The translations under genes and the position numbers were made by a program. The notes beneath the pieces are model-generated. The model had not been told where the DNA came from and ran no database searches. It was given only the letters and a program-made list of their open reading frames with translations. DNA of 64,000 bases from Eubacteriales bacterium (GTDB lineage Bacteria; Bacillota; Clostridia; Oscillospirales; Butyricicoccaceae), in assembly GCA_030539335.1 (NCBI GenBank), contig JAUNSG010000006.1, positions 1 through 64,000 of the forward strand, given 5' to 3'. Below are positions 32,582 through 41,919 of the stretch, piece by piece; the first letter of the stretch is position 1; every line of letters begins with the position of its first letter.

Positions 32582-33858
32582 ACATTCTCCCCCTCGGCAT
32601 CCAGCAGCTCTAAAAAGGCTTCCAGCCGTGTCTTAATCTGTCCGTCATGGCTATTGCGGCGATCCATGGCATCACCGTCCAGAATCAGCATCGGGATGTC
32701 CTTTTTCTTCATTTCCTCCTTGAGCAGCATCACACCGCCGGAAGACTGTTTACAGCCCCAATGACAAAAATTGATGACGGCATCCGAACCGATTTCATCC
32801 ACCAGCTTGCTGATCCCTTCCACCTTTCGTTCAAACGGCCCATTGTACAGGTTCAGCAGCATCTTTTTCGCGAGTGCTTCCAACGGGCGGTTGATGTCCA
32901 ATGGCTCCATATAATCCAGATTCATGTCCCCAGCCTGAATGCAGTATTGTTTTCCATAGTTGAAATACTGCTGCAAAGTCTCCTGATAATACGGGAACAA
33001 ATGCACCCAAAACAGCTTTTTCCCCTCATAGACCGGATAGCCCTTTGCTTCCTCCACAAGGTGCTGGAAAAACTTTAAAACCTCTGGTGAGCCAATTTGC
33101 AGATGGGTCGCAAACAACAGATACATGTTCAGCGTTAATGTACTTGGGAAGCAGCGGTCCTTCTGTATCCGGACAAATTCCCTGAGCAGTTCCTTGGACT
33201 GGTTCTCCCGATGCAGGATGCGGCGCAGTTCACATACATCGAACTTTTTGCCGCAAAGCTCTTCCAGCATGCCGATCATCTCTTCGAGCTGGCTGACGAC
33301 ATAGGCCACAGCGCCTTCCGAATACTCATCCGGCACATCAATAATATAGTGTTCAATGGCATGCTTGCGCGAAAGGTAATGGAAGGTATTGATATTGCCG
33401 TCACAGATCATCGAGGTCGTAACGGCAAATTTGGGCGTCGGAATGATACCGGCATCCACACCGCCGACAAAGCTCTTGTGATACGAACAGAGCGTCGGCG
33501 CAATGCCGTGGTTCTCAGCATAGTCGATGCAATAGTCCTCCAAAAAGAATCCGGAGAGGAACGATGCGATGCATTCGATGGAAACGCAGTTCAAGCCAAA
33601 GCACTCCAGGATCTCGACCGGCGCGAAAATATTCGTCCATGCGTAGCTGTCCGGACGTGCCATTCCCTTCCGTGTGGAATTGATCGCGATACGGGACAGT
33701 TCCCGATACGCCTTTGGCATCCGCTTATCCGCCGCAAACCGTATCCGGATATCTTCTTCCTTCAGTCCGGCTAGAATCAGGTTTCGCGCTTTTTTGCTGT
33801 CTCCTTTTTCCATTGTCCGCTTTATATAGCTGCAATATTTTTTTACCAAATCCGCCAT
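32578..33858 (-). CDS. 2-hydroxyacyl-CoA dehydratase family subunit (HgdB-like)
   Basis: A 426-residue member of the 2-hydroxyacyl-CoA/2-hydroxyglutaryl-CoA dehydratase D-component family. Characteristic parts are 'SRIAINSTRKGMARPDSYAW', 'FCHWGCKQSSGGVMLLKEEM' near the C-terminus (cysteine for the cluster) and 'LILDGDAMDRRNSHDGQIKT'. It is the first gene of the minus-strand operon, with a good promoter at 33918-33946. The downstream gene supplies a second dehydratase-like domain plus the activase. No CoA-transferase or etf genes are adjacent, which argues against a complete amino-acid fermentation pathway here. Confidence 0.88.
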   Translation of the reverse strand: MADLVKKYCSYIKRTMEKGDSKKARNLILAGLKEEDIRIRFAADKRMPKAYRELSRIAINSTRKGMARPDSYAWTNIFAPVEILECFGLNCVSIECIASFLSGFFLEDYCIDYAENHGIAPTLCSYHKSFVGGVDAGIIPTPKFAVTTSMICDGNINTFHYLSRKHAIEHYIIDVPDEYSEGAVAYVVSQLEEMIGMLEELCGKKFDVCELRRILHRENQSKELLREFVRIQKDRCFPSTLTLNMYLLFATHLQIGSPEVLKFFQHLVEEAKGYPVYEGKKLFWVHLFPYYQETLQQYFNYGKQYCIQAGDMNLDYMEPLDINRPLEALAKKMLLNLYNGPFERKVEGISKLVDEIGSDAVINFCHWGCKQSSGGVMLLKEEMKKKDIPMLILDGDAMDRRNSHDGQIKTRLEAFLELLDAEGENV

Positions 33859-33877
33859 CTGCTGCCTCCAAGAATAA

Positions 33878-33903
33878 GATGCGTTCGTAAAAACAAACGC
33901 ATC
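33878..33903 (-). promoter_or_regulatory. Leader hairpin of the dehydratase operon
   Basis: GATGCGTT / AACGCATC, perfect, with a 10-base loop, in the 5' leader between promoter and ribosome site (GGAGG). Confidence 0.5.
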
Positions 33904-33917
33904 CGGTCATGCTCCCT

Positions 33918-33946
33918 ATTATACGCCTTTGCATCGTATTTTTCAA
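33918..33946 (-). promoter_or_regulatory. Promoter of the dehydratase operon
   Basis: On the minus strand TTGAAA (33941-33946), 17 bases, TATAAT (33918-33923). Confidence 0.75.
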
Positions 33947-33983
33947 ACATTTTTCGATGATATGTATAAAAGCCCCTTTCGGA

Positions 33984-34019
33984 ATATAAAAATGCAGACC
34001 AGATAAACTGATCTGCATT
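33984..34019 (-). terminator. Terminator of the degV-type gene
   Basis: On the minus strand AATGCAGATCAG / CTGGTCTGCATT (one T-G pair) with a 5-base loop, then TTTTTAT. Confidence 0.8.
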
Positions 34020-34032
34020 GAACATACGGCCA

Positions 34033-34887
34033 TTACGGATTGCGCAGGATACCAATGCCCAGCAGGCCCGGCCCGGTGTGCACTGCCAGCGACGCTGTGA
34101 TTTGATGCTCTGCGACAATTTTCCCCTTTCGGATTTCCTTCTTCAGCATCGGCTTCATCGCCTCCGCCTCCTCCGGCGCAGCCCCGTTGAGCAATGCCAG
34201 CCAGCAGGGATTTCCCTGGCTGAATGTACCGGCCAGCTCCAGTAGCTTCTTCTTCGCGTTCTTATCGCCGCGAATCAGCGCGACAGTCTCATATCTGCCA
34301 TCGGCATCACAGGAAATAATCGGACGGATCTTGAGCAGACTGCCAACCACGGAGGTCACGCCTCCAATCCGTCCGCCTGCCTTGAGGTAATCCAGAGTAT
34401 CCATGTAGAACAGTACCTTGGAATCCTTCACCTTCTCCGGCAAGTACTTTTTCAGGTCTGCAAAGCGCATCCCCTCTTTGATCTTCTTTGCCGCCCACAT
34501 CGCAAGGAAGCCGGAGCCGATTGAAATATTCTTGGTATTCAGTACAAACGACGGAATTTCCGAATGCTCCGACAGTACCATCGAAACCGTGGAAATCGTA
34601 CTGCTGAGCTGATCAGAGACATCAATCGCAACAATAGATTCGTAGCCATCCGCAATAATCTGACGGACCGTATCCTCTACCGTCTGAATGGACGGCGTGG
34701 ATGTCTTCGGAATCTGCTGCGGAAAACGGCGATAAACCTCCAGAGGATCAAGATCAACGCCGTCTGTATATTCCTCCCCGTCGTAATTTACCAGGAACGG
34801 TGCGACATAGATCGAATATTTTTGGATAAAGCTCGCTTCCAGATCACAGCCGGAATCGACAAGCAGTGCTATTTTCTCTCTTTTCAT
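34033..34887 (-). CDS. DegV family fatty-acid-binding protein
   Basis: A 284-residue DegV protein, the family that includes FakB, which presents fatty acids to the FakA kinase. It begins 'MKREKIALLVDSGCDLEASF' (the DxxxDL-type start of the family), has 'FPQQIPKTSTPSIQTVEDTV' with the TSxPS lipid-binding motif, and 'KKYLPEKVKDSKVLFYMDTL' with the later 'YLKAGGRIGG' signature. No fakA gene is visible in this window. It stands as a single gene with its own terminator. Confidence 0.93.
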   Translation of the reverse strand: MKREKIALLVDSGCDLEASFIQKYSIYVAPFLVNYDGEEYTDGVDLDPLEVYRRFPQQIPKTSTPSIQTVEDTVRQIIADGYESIVAIDVSDQLSSTISTVSMVLSEHSEIPSFVLNTKNISIGSGFLAMWAAKKIKEGMRFADLKKYLPEKVKDSKVLFYMDTLDYLKAGGRIGGVTSVVGSLLKIRPIISCDADGRYETVALIRGDKNAKKKLLELAGTFSQGNPCWLALLNGAAPEEAEAMKPMLKKEIRKGKIVAEHQITASLAVHTGPGLLGIGILRNP

Positions 34888-34991
34888 ACATGATACCTCA
34901 CAAAGTGGTTTTGAAAACTATTTTATATAGTATCTCATATTTCCTCTTCCCTGTCAACACCTGTGCGATCCTATCTGCCGCACGGGGTTCG

Positions 34992-35029
34992 AAAAGAAAG
35001 AGTCCCATGCATTTCCACATCGGACTCTT
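34992..35029 (-). terminator. Terminator of the L,D-transpeptidase gene
   Basis: On the minus strand AAGAGTCC / GGACTCTT with a 16-base loop, followed by TCTTTTC. Confidence 0.6.
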
Positions 35030-35042
35030 CCAAAGGTTATGT

Positions 35043-36539
35043 TTAGTTGTAATGAACGATAACCGGTGTGCCGTCTGCAAAGTTATTAAAGATATACTTT
35101 GCCGTGTTGTATGGCATGTTGACACAGCCATGCGAACCGCTGCCCAGATAATAGGAGCCGCCAAACGACGAACGCCAGGTTGCATCGTGCAGTCCGACTC
35201 CGGTATTCAGATCAATCGGCATCCAGTAATAGGTAAATACCTTGTATTTCTTCATGTACCAGTTTGCAGAATGGTACTCGATGCGATAGACACCCGTCGG
35301 GGTACCATGGCCGGTATTCGGATTGCCCGTTACGACATCCGAGCTGTAAACCACTTCTCCCTTCTTGACTGCGTAGACCATCTGATCGGCAATGTTGACG
35401 TCAATATAGGTCCGGCCAATGCCGCCGTTCTTTTTCTTCGTGGATTCCTTATAGTAGTAATTCGGCTCACGCTCCACGGTTTCGCCTGCGGAAAGCTCCT
35501 TGACAAGCTGTTCCGTCTCCAGATCACGGTCAATGATGTTGCCAAACGTACCGCCCGAGATGGTAAACTTGCCGCTTCCCGGAGACTTTACGGTGCGCTC
35601 AATACCGACGGTATTGAACACCGGCTTCAGCTTATCCGTAACGTACTGATACACGGCATCCTCATCCACACGGACCTTCAGATGCTTTACACCGGTGATC
35701 AGCTTATGGATCTTTTTGCCCGAAATCGTCACGCTGTTGGTTCCGTCATCGACTGTGATGGACGACCCCATAATCTTGTCCAGTTCCGCCTTCGCCGTGG
35801 TGATCTCTTCCGAATCCGCTGTGATCTCCGGATTGGCATACAGATTTGTGATCTCAACCTCGCTGTTGGAGGAGACGATTGCCTCCGCAATCGCATTCAT
35901 CAATTCCTTCTCATCCACTTCCGTGCCAATGACTTCCGGAACGATCTCATATGTACCGTCCTTGTACTGGATGTACGCATTCTCCGGCGGCGTGGTGTTG
36001 TTTTCATCCATGCAAGCCAGGGACTCCACCGACTTCTTGAGCTTGTTCTTGCTGTATGTCAGCTGGATATCCTCGACCTCCGTGTTGTCGGAAAATGCCT
36101 CGACAAACCACAGAGCCGTGTTCTGGCTGTCCAGCGCCGTCTGCAGCACATTTGCACTCTTGCCGTCCGCTCCGTTGTAGTTGTACTCTGCATCAATGTC
36201 ACCGGCAGAAATGGTATCCTGTGTTGCGGTTCCGTCCTTCGTAATCGTAACAACATAGGAATCCGCCAATTCGGCGAGAGATTCCTGCGCCTGCTCCACC
36301 GTCTGATTCTCAATGGTCAGGCCACACGCTGTCGTTCCCGGATAAAAATGCGAGGAATAGAACGCAAATCCCCCAAAGTAAATACCAAGTACTACTACAA
36401 TGATACCCACTAGAACGCCAATCTTAACTTTCTTCTTTGTTTCCATGATGTTGTGCCGTTGGGCGACCCTCCTTATTTTCATTCTTACACCTTTTATTTT
36501 CCGTAATTCAGAAAGAATTTCTTGCGTTTCTCTCTGCAT
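35043..36539 (-). CDS. L,D-transpeptidase (YkuD) with PG-binding repeats
   Basis: A 498-residue cell-wall enzyme. One membrane helix lies near residue 40-60 ('VKIGVLVGIIVVVLGIYFGG'), so the rest is outside the cell. The middle contains two PG_binding_4-type segments. The C-terminal YkuD domain has 'YPIDLNTGVGLHDATW'-like context and the active-site motif 'LGSGSHGCVNMPYNTA' with the catalytic Cys. It forms 3-3 or lipoprotein cross-links in peptidoglycan. ATG 36539 has AAGGTG upstream; METKKKVKIG at 36446 is a possible alternative start that lacks a good ribosome site. It is the first gene of a cell-envelope pair with the FN3 protein upstream. Confidence 0.88.
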   Translation of the reverse strand: MQRETQEILSELRKIKGVRMKIRRVAQRHNIMETKKKVKIGVLVGIIVVVLGIYFGGFAFYSSHFYPGTTACGLTIENQTVEQAQESLAELADSYVVTITKDGTATQDTISAGDIDAEYNYNGADGKSANVLQTALDSQNTALWFVEAFSDNTEVEDIQLTYSKNKLKKSVESLACMDENNTTPPENAYIQYKDGTYEIVPEVIGTEVDEKELMNAIAEAIVSSNSEVEITNLYANPEITADSEEITTAKAELDKIMGSSITVDDGTNSVTISGKKIHKLITGVKHLKVRVDEDAVYQYVTDKLKPVFNTVGIERTVKSPGSGKFTISGGTFGNIIDRDLETEQLVKELSAGETVEREPNYYYKESTKKKNGGIGRTYIDVNIADQMVYAVKKGEVVYSSDVVTGNPNTGHGTPTGVYRIEYHSANWYMKKYKVFTYYWMPIDLNTGVGLHDATWRSSFGGSYYLGSGSHGCVNMPYNTAKYIFNNFADGTPVIVHYN

Positions 36540-36655
36540 TACACACCTTCTTTAGCATAGCACATCCCGGTCGGTGGAATCAAGTAAAACTATTATTTTT
36601 CGACAGCCAGAACGGTAATTTCATACACATGTCGAAAAAGAGCGAAAGATTGTAG

Positions 36656-36685
36656 CAAGTGCCCTGCGTTTCCGCAGAGCACTTG
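36656..36685 (-). terminator. 13-bp hairpin with GAAA tetraloop after the FN3 protein gene
   Basis: On the minus strand CAAGTGCTCTGCG - GAAA - CGCAGGGCACTTG, one T-G pair. There is no T-run, so it may protect or process the 3' end rather than terminate. Confidence 0.5.
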
Positions 36686-36691
36686 TGGAAA

Positions 36692-39151
36692 TTACGTTTC
36701 AATCGCGGCGACCTGGCTCTCTGACCACGCCGTCTCATACTGTTTGCTGCCGATTTTCTTATACGCTTTCACCCGGAAATAGTAAATCTCGTCCTGCGTC
36801 AGTCCGCTGATCTTCGTGCTGGTGCCTGTGACCTGTACTGTTTTGTCCGAACCAAAGGATTCGGAGGTCGAATAGGAGACAATATAGCCATCGGCCTGAT
36901 CGTTCGTCTCCCACGACAACAGTACCGTCTGGCTCTCCTCCTGAATCAGGTCGAGAAGTTCAACCGACTTCAAATAGAATTCCGACACGCCGGTCTGGTT
37001 CATCGCCGATTTGGTCGTCCCATAATAGGCGCAAACGGTATAGTCATACAACGATCCGTTCGCCACGGTTTTATCCGTATACGAAACTGTGGACTTTCCG
37101 CTGACCTTTGCCAGCTGAGCCCAGGAATCTCCAGAGCCATTCGCTCTCCGGTACACATAATAGCCGGAAGCGCCGGTCACCGTTCCCCATGTCACCTTGA
37201 TGCCCGTGCCCGTATACGAAGCGCTCTTCAGCGTCGGCCGTTTCAGATAGGTGATGGAACGAGACCCGGAATAGCTGCTCAGTGTCCCCTCCTTATTGAT
37301 GGTACGAATGGAATAGGTATACTTTTTTCCTGCGGATGCAGTTTTGTCCGTATAACTGGTCGCTGTCGTAGATTTTTTGAGGGTAGTCCATTTGGAAGCG
37401 CCGGCATTCTTGCGGTAAATCCGGTAACCGGTCACATCGTTTGCCTTATTCCATTCCAGCTTGACACCGGAGGCAGCGTTCGAAATCTGCGTCAGCTCCG
37501 GAGCCGTGAGCGTTCGTTTCGCCTTCACCCCGGTCGTATCAAAACCGCCATAAAATGTGGTCGGATTCCGCCCGACCGCACGCACGGTATACCAATAGGT
37601 GGTTCCCGCACTCGCCTTGGTATCCAGATAGGAGATGTCCGAAACGGTCGCAATCAGCTTCCATTTTGCCCCCGCCTTCTGCCTGCGATACACGCGGTAT
37701 TTCTTTACGCTGGAAACCGCCTTCCACTTTACCCGGATGCCATTCGCCTCACTGGCCGCGCTGGACATTTTGGTCGTGCCCGGACGCTGCAGCCCCGGAA
37801 CCTGCCCCATGCCGTACACGGTCTTGCCCGACGAATCGGTCTTAACCGCGCAGACACGATAACGATAGGTCTTGCTGGCCTTGGCCGTCTTATCCTGATA
37901 GGTCAGCTTAGTGGTATTGCCCAGTGTCTTCCAGCTTCCTCCGGATTCCATGCGCTGAATGCGATATTTTTTTGCTCCGGATACGGACTTCCATTTCAAG
38001 GTGACTTTCGTCTTTGTCCCGGAAATGGAGGTTACCTTGGGGATGGCCAGCGTGCGCTTGACAGACTTTGCCGCGCTGTATGCACTGTAAAACTTTGTAC
38101 TTCCATTCGTGCAGAACGCACGGACGGCATAGTAATACTTCGTCCCGAGCTTCGCGGAATCATCCGTAAAAGATGTCTTCGATACCTCTTCCAACAGCGT
38201 CCAGTCTGCCTTTGTGCTGGTACGTCGGTAAACGGCGTATCCTGTGGCACTGTCCACCGCACTCCACGAAAGCTGCAGCCCACCGCTCGTTTCCTTGGCA
38301 GAGCTCAGGGTCGGCTGCCCCACACGGTTATACGGTACCGAACGTTCGCTGCGTGTTTCCGTCCCATTCTGAATATAGATGGCACGAACTGCATAGGAAT
38401 AGCTGACCTTGGTCTGTGCAGTTTCATCCGTGTACGTCAGCGATTCGGATGCGCCAATTTTTGTCCAGCTGGTGCTGTTGGTCTTCCGATAAATATGATA
38501 TTTGTTCGCATTGCTGACCGCATTCCATTTCAGGGTTACTTTTGTTTCCGTGCCGGAAATCTCCGTCAGGACCGGTGCCGCCTCGGCAAGAATCCGGAAA
38601 CTGGATCCCTCCTGTGCAGGATTCAGCGATATCTCAATCCTCGGGATAACATAGGACAGCTCCTGCTCCATCGTGTAGCTCTGCGTATCCCAAACCGGCG
38701 CAAAGACATAATTCGGCTCGTCGGTGCCCGTGTAATCGCTCTGACACTCCCACGTGACCGGAATTTCCTGCGGCTCCTCTGCCTGATCCAGATAGACCCA
38801 CATGGTTTGTGGAAGCATTGCTGTCAGCTCGTCCAAAGACGGCTTTTGCTCAAATATATACTGTGCCTTTTCCAGCGGCACAAAGCCGGTGATGGCCGGT
38901 GTGGTTTCCGTTTCCTCTTCCGGTATATCCACTGTGACCGCCGCGGTGACTTCCTCCTCTGCCGATGCCTGCGGGGAAGCAGGATTGCTTTCCTCACTGG
39001 CAGACGACTCCGGTTCCGCGTCCTCCACAGCGACTCCTTCGGAATACTCTTCGATTTCGATTTCATCGGCCCATGCCTCCGGAATCATCATCGGCCCCAA
39101 ATTGCTCATGACTGCCAGCGCCAAGGCACAACTTAGAATTCGCTTTTTCAT
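36692..39151 (-). CDS. Large secreted protein with seven fibronectin type III domains
   Basis: An 819-residue exported protein. The signal peptide is 'MKKRILSCALALAVMSNLGP' with a cleavage region about 'AWADE'. Residues 30-80 are acidic and Ser/Glu-rich, followed by a short pre-domain with 'FVPLEKAQYIFEQKPS'. From about residue 190 to the end I count seven FN3 repeats, each with a 'W...A.GY.VYRR' and 'Y.DKTA.....Y.YTV.A' pattern. There is no LPxTG, lipobox or terminal membrane helix, so attachment is unclear; a scaffold or adhesion role is an inference. It lies upstream of the L,D-transpeptidase on the same strand. Confidence 0.85.
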   Translation of the reverse strand: MKKRILSCALALAVMSNLGPMMIPEAWADEIEIEEYSEGVAVEDAEPESSASEESNPASPQASAEEEVTAAVTVDIPEEETETTPAITGFVPLEKAQYIFEQKPSLDELTAMLPQTMWVYLDQAEEPQEIPVTWECQSDYTGTDEPNYVFAPVWDTQSYTMEQELSYVIPRIEISLNPAQEGSSFRILAEAAPVLTEISGTETKVTLKWNAVSNANKYHIYRKTNSTSWTKIGASESLTYTDETAQTKVSYSYAVRAIYIQNGTETRSERSVPYNRVGQPTLSSAKETSGGLQLSWSAVDSATGYAVYRRTSTKADWTLLEEVSKTSFTDDSAKLGTKYYYAVRAFCTNGSTKFYSAYSAAKSVKRTLAIPKVTSISGTKTKVTLKWKSVSGAKKYRIQRMESGGSWKTLGNTTKLTYQDKTAKASKTYRYRVCAVKTDSSGKTVYGMGQVPGLQRPGTTKMSSAASEANGIRVKWKAVSSVKKYRVYRRQKAGAKWKLIATVSDISYLDTKASAGTTYWYTVRAVGRNPTTFYGGFDTTGVKAKRTLTAPELTQISNAASGVKLEWNKANDVTGYRIYRKNAGASKWTTLKKSTTATSYTDKTASAGKKYTYSIRTINKEGTLSSYSGSRSITYLKRPTLKSASYTGTGIKVTWGTVTGASGYYVYRRANGSGDSWAQLAKVSGKSTVSYTDKTVANGSLYDYTVCAYYGTTKSAMNQTGVSEFYLKSVELLDLIQEESQTVLLSWETNDQADGYIVSYSTSESFGSDKTVQVTGTSTKISGLTQDEIYYFRVKAYKKIGSKQYETAWSESQVAAIET

Positions 39152-39286
39152 GCCTACTCCCTCCTGCTATTCCAATCCCTCGAATGCAAATTTTCTCTAT
39201 TGTAACATAAAACAAGCAAGATTACAAATTCTGACCGTTTTCCCTCTTTCCAACAGACCGTTATGGCATTAAACGGGCTCCTGTAC

Positions 39287-39318
39287 GAAAAAACAGACCG
39301 GAAGATTCCGGTCTGTTT
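39287..39318 (-). terminator. Terminator of the NahK-like kinase gene
   Basis: On the minus strand AAACAGACCGGAA / TTCCGGTCTGTTT with a 2-base loop, then TTTTTC. Confidence 0.85.
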
Positions 39319-39364
39319 GAATCTGCAATTTTCTTGCCTCTTTTGGCTATCTTTCACGCCCCGA

Positions 39365-40516
39365 TCACGCCTTTGCCGTGCGATACTCCTCTGCAACCTC
39401 CTGGACGATCCGATTCATGTCGTCATATTTGCTCAGCATATCCTTGACCAGCGCCAGCTGGCTGCGCGCACGAATCAGATTGTGGCCAGGATAAACGACC
39501 TTAAAATACTTGTCGCCCGTAATATAGTCGTTCAGGAAGCGGACTGCAAGCTCGATGGTAATCGTCACTGCGCCCAGCGCCATCGTATCAATTTCCTTCT
39601 GCGTCAGAGACGAAACCATGGCACCGATAAAGCCCTCTGCAAACGCCCGATACAGATCCAGATCCAACGAAACCTTGCTCAGATCCGCCTCATCCTCTGC
39701 AGCCGTATTCGCTGCAAAGCGCACGGCATCGCCAAAGTCGTGCATCGCCAGCCCCGGCATAACGGTATCCAGGTCAATGACAACCAACGGCTCCAGGGTG
39801 GTCTTATCCAGCAGAACGTTGTTGCTCTTGGTGTCGTTATGTGTGACGCGAAGCGGAAGCTCTCCCGCAGCCAGCATATCGGTCAGCTTACAGCCAATCT
39901 CGCGCAGGCCGCGGATGGTCTCAATCTCCTCACGCACTTCCGCACAGCGGCCGCACTCGTCCAGCTCCACGTCGCGGAAAAAGGTCTCCAAACGAAGCCG
40001 GGTGTTGTGGAAATTTGGAATTGTCTCCACCAGCTGCTCGGCATCAAAGTCGCTGAGGTTCATCTGAAACTCGCCGAATGCCTTGCCCGCCATAAAGAGG
40101 ACCTTCGGATCACTGCTTTCATCAAAGCCGACGCAGTCCTCAATGCAGTTCATCAGCCGCCAAAATTCGCCGCCCTTTTCACTGAACAGAAAATTTTTTC
40201 CGTCCTCAGTATGGTGAAAATGCAAACGATAACGGCGTCCAATGACGCCACGCTCTTTTTTCTTTTTCAGGATATGCTGTGTCACCAGATCAATGTTGTG
40301 CATCATCTCTTCCGGATTTTTAAACACATAATTGTTGATCTTCTGTACAACATACCCGGTTTCCACCGGTCCCTTCGGAGTCATATCCTGTACCATAACC
40401 TGATAGGTCGTGTTAATATTTCCGGACTTCTTCTGTTTGTACCAAACCAGCGTTCCGGGAATACGAAATTGCTCGCACACTTCTGCAAGCTGCTGTTTTA
40501 ACATTTTATCTGACAT
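39365..40516 (-). CDS. Phosphotransferase (APH-fold), NahK-like N-acetylhexosamine kinase candidate
   Basis: A 383-residue APH-fold kinase. The catalytic loop is 'RVTHNDTKSNNVLLDK' and the metal-binding motif 'VVIDLDTVMPGLAMHDFGDA'. The latter resembles NahK/LnpB of Bifidobacterium, which phosphorylates N-acetylhexosamines at C1 in mucin and milk-sugar use. The N-terminus has 'SGNINTTYQV' as nucleotide loop. No GNB phosphorylase gene is next to it, so the exact sugar is uncertain. It is monocistronic with a strong terminator. Confidence 0.82.
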   Translation of the reverse strand: MSDKMLKQQLAEVCEQFRIPGTLVWYKQKKSGNINTTYQVMVQDMTPKGPVETGYVVQKINNYVFKNPEEMMHNIDLVTQHILKKKKERGVIGRRYRLHFHHTEDGKNFLFSEKGGEFWRLMNCIEDCVGFDESSDPKVLFMAGKAFGEFQMNLSDFDAEQLVETIPNFHNTRLRLETFFRDVELDECGRCAEVREEIETIRGLREIGCKLTDMLAAGELPLRVTHNDTKSNNVLLDKTTLEPLVVIDLDTVMPGLAMHDFGDAVRFAANTAAEDEADLSKVSLDLDLYRAFAEGFIGAMVSSLTQKEIDTMALGAVTITIELAVRFLNDYITGDKYFKVVYPGHNLIRARSQLALVKDMLSKYDDMNRIVQEVAEEYRTAKA

Positions 40517-40653
40517 AAATAATTCCTACCAAAATCCCCGATAAAATTTGTCTGCGGCCGCAGTCGCGAACAAAATTGTCCTCCCAGCGCTGCGACAGCC
40601 CTTTTTCTCAAACTTCTACCTAGTATAACACAGCTCCTATGATATATTCAACC

Positions 40654-41790
40654 CTACTTTTTATTTTTCCCTACTTCTTGGGGAGTACGTTTTTCTTTTC
40701 CTACCTGCCCTTCCTCCCAGTACAAACGCTCAAGCCAGGCAGCACTGCGGTTGATATCATACTCTTCGGTCCATTCCGGCTGTGTCGTACTGCGCGGCTG
40801 TGCGGCCGCCATCAAAACACACTGCGCCCACTGCGCCACGGGACGATGGCAATACAGCGTACACGCGAGTGGACTCACCACCGCTTCTTTGGGGATACGG
40901 TCCGATACCACGCAGGGTACCCCTGCGATCTGCGCCTGCATCAATCCATAGGGAATGCGCAGCAGATTTCCGCAAAACAGACAGACATCTGCCGCCGGTA
41001 AATACCGTTTGCACTCCCCGTGTTCTGCCAGAAAGGTGACGTCCAACACCCGATGCCTTGCCTTTTCCAAGATCCTTTCGTATTTCTGCAGCTCCCCGGT
41101 CAGAATCAGATGCACATCTGCAAACTGCATCCGGACATGGTGCACAATGGTCAATACATGTTCGAATTCACTTCGTGTCAGCATCGGATCGATGCAGCCA
41201 ATCACAAGCGTTCGGTATGATATCCCCAAGCGATCGCGCATATTTTTCCGCTGCTGAATGCTCCACCGTAGTACCGCACAGTCCACAAAAAGTGGGAAAA
41301 CGATCACGCGCTCCAAGGCATTCACTCCAAACAGATGCTCTCCCACAGCCACGCAGTCGGCAAACAGATAGGTCGCCGCACGACAAATCCGCGTGTTTGC
41401 GGCGGGAAGATACAGCCCATGATCCTGCGGCTTTCTCTGTCCATGCGCATGGCAAATACGGACCGGAACGCCGGCTTTTTGTGCTGCCTCTAATGCGATC
41501 GCACTCTGCTCCTCCAAATGCGTATGCACAATGCGGTATTCGGTATGTTGTCCAAAAAATGCGGTAAGCTTTCGTTTGGAAAATGCCGTCCCCATCGGTG
41601 CGGCGGAGTAAATCCGACTGCCGATGCCATCCACCTTCGCCCGAAATCCATCCGGAACCGTACCACAGAAATAAAAATCAAAGCAGACATAGCGCGGGTT
41701 CATCCGCTTTGCATATTCCAGCAGCAAGTAAGCGATCTCTTCACTTTTCTTTCCATAAAGCATATGTAAAACACGAATTGTTTGTGCCAT
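40654..41790 (-). CDS. Glycosyltransferase family 4 (GT-B) protein
   Basis: A 378-residue glycosyltransferase of the GT-B fold. The N-terminal half has 'IRVLHMLYGKKSEEIAYLLL' and 'YRIVHTHLEEQSAIAL', and the C-terminal half has 'RTLVIGCIDPMLTRSEFEHV', 'VHLILTGELQKYERILEKAR', and 'PYGLMQAQIAGVPCVVSDRI', typical of GT4 donor-binding domains. It probably moves a sugar onto a surface polysaccharide; donor and acceptor are unknown. It follows no glycan gene cluster here, which is unusual for a capsule-type enzyme. Confidence 0.88.
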   Translation of the reverse strand: MAQTIRVLHMLYGKKSEEIAYLLLEYAKRMNPRYVCFDFYFCGTVPDGFRAKVDGIGSRIYSAAPMGTAFSKRKLTAFFGQHTEYRIVHTHLEEQSAIALEAAQKAGVPVRICHAHGQRKPQDHGLYLPAANTRICRAATYLFADCVAVGEHLFGVNALERVIVFPLFVDCAVLRWSIQQRKNMRDRLGISYRTLVIGCIDPMLTRSEFEHVLTIVHHVRMQFADVHLILTGELQKYERILEKARHRVLDVTFLAEHGECKRYLPAADVCLFCGNLLRIPYGLMQAQIAGVPCVVSDRIPKEAVVSPLACTLYCHRPVAQWAQCVLMAAAQPRSTTQPEWTEEYDINRSAAWLERLYWEEGQVGKEKRTPQEVGKNKK

Positions 41791-41872
41791 TTCCTTTTCC
41801 TCCGTCTTTCCGAACCATTTCTTTCACAGTATCATACTGCACGGAGAAAACCTGTCGAAGGAACTCTTCCCA

Positions 41873-41909
41873 CAAAAAAACAGCCCTTCTTCCGGTACAA
41901 AAGAGCTGT
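41873..41909 (-). terminator. Terminator of the cwlD-radA operon
   Basis: On the minus strand AAAACAGC...CTT / AAG...GCTGTTTT, with a T-run after the stem. Confidence 0.7.
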
Positions 41910-41919
41910 TTTTCTACGA

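Noticed and set aside
34866..36413. 515-codon plus-strand frame over the L,D-transpeptidase gene
   Set aside because: Antisense to the YkuD gene; it has no recognisable domain and crosses a terminator.
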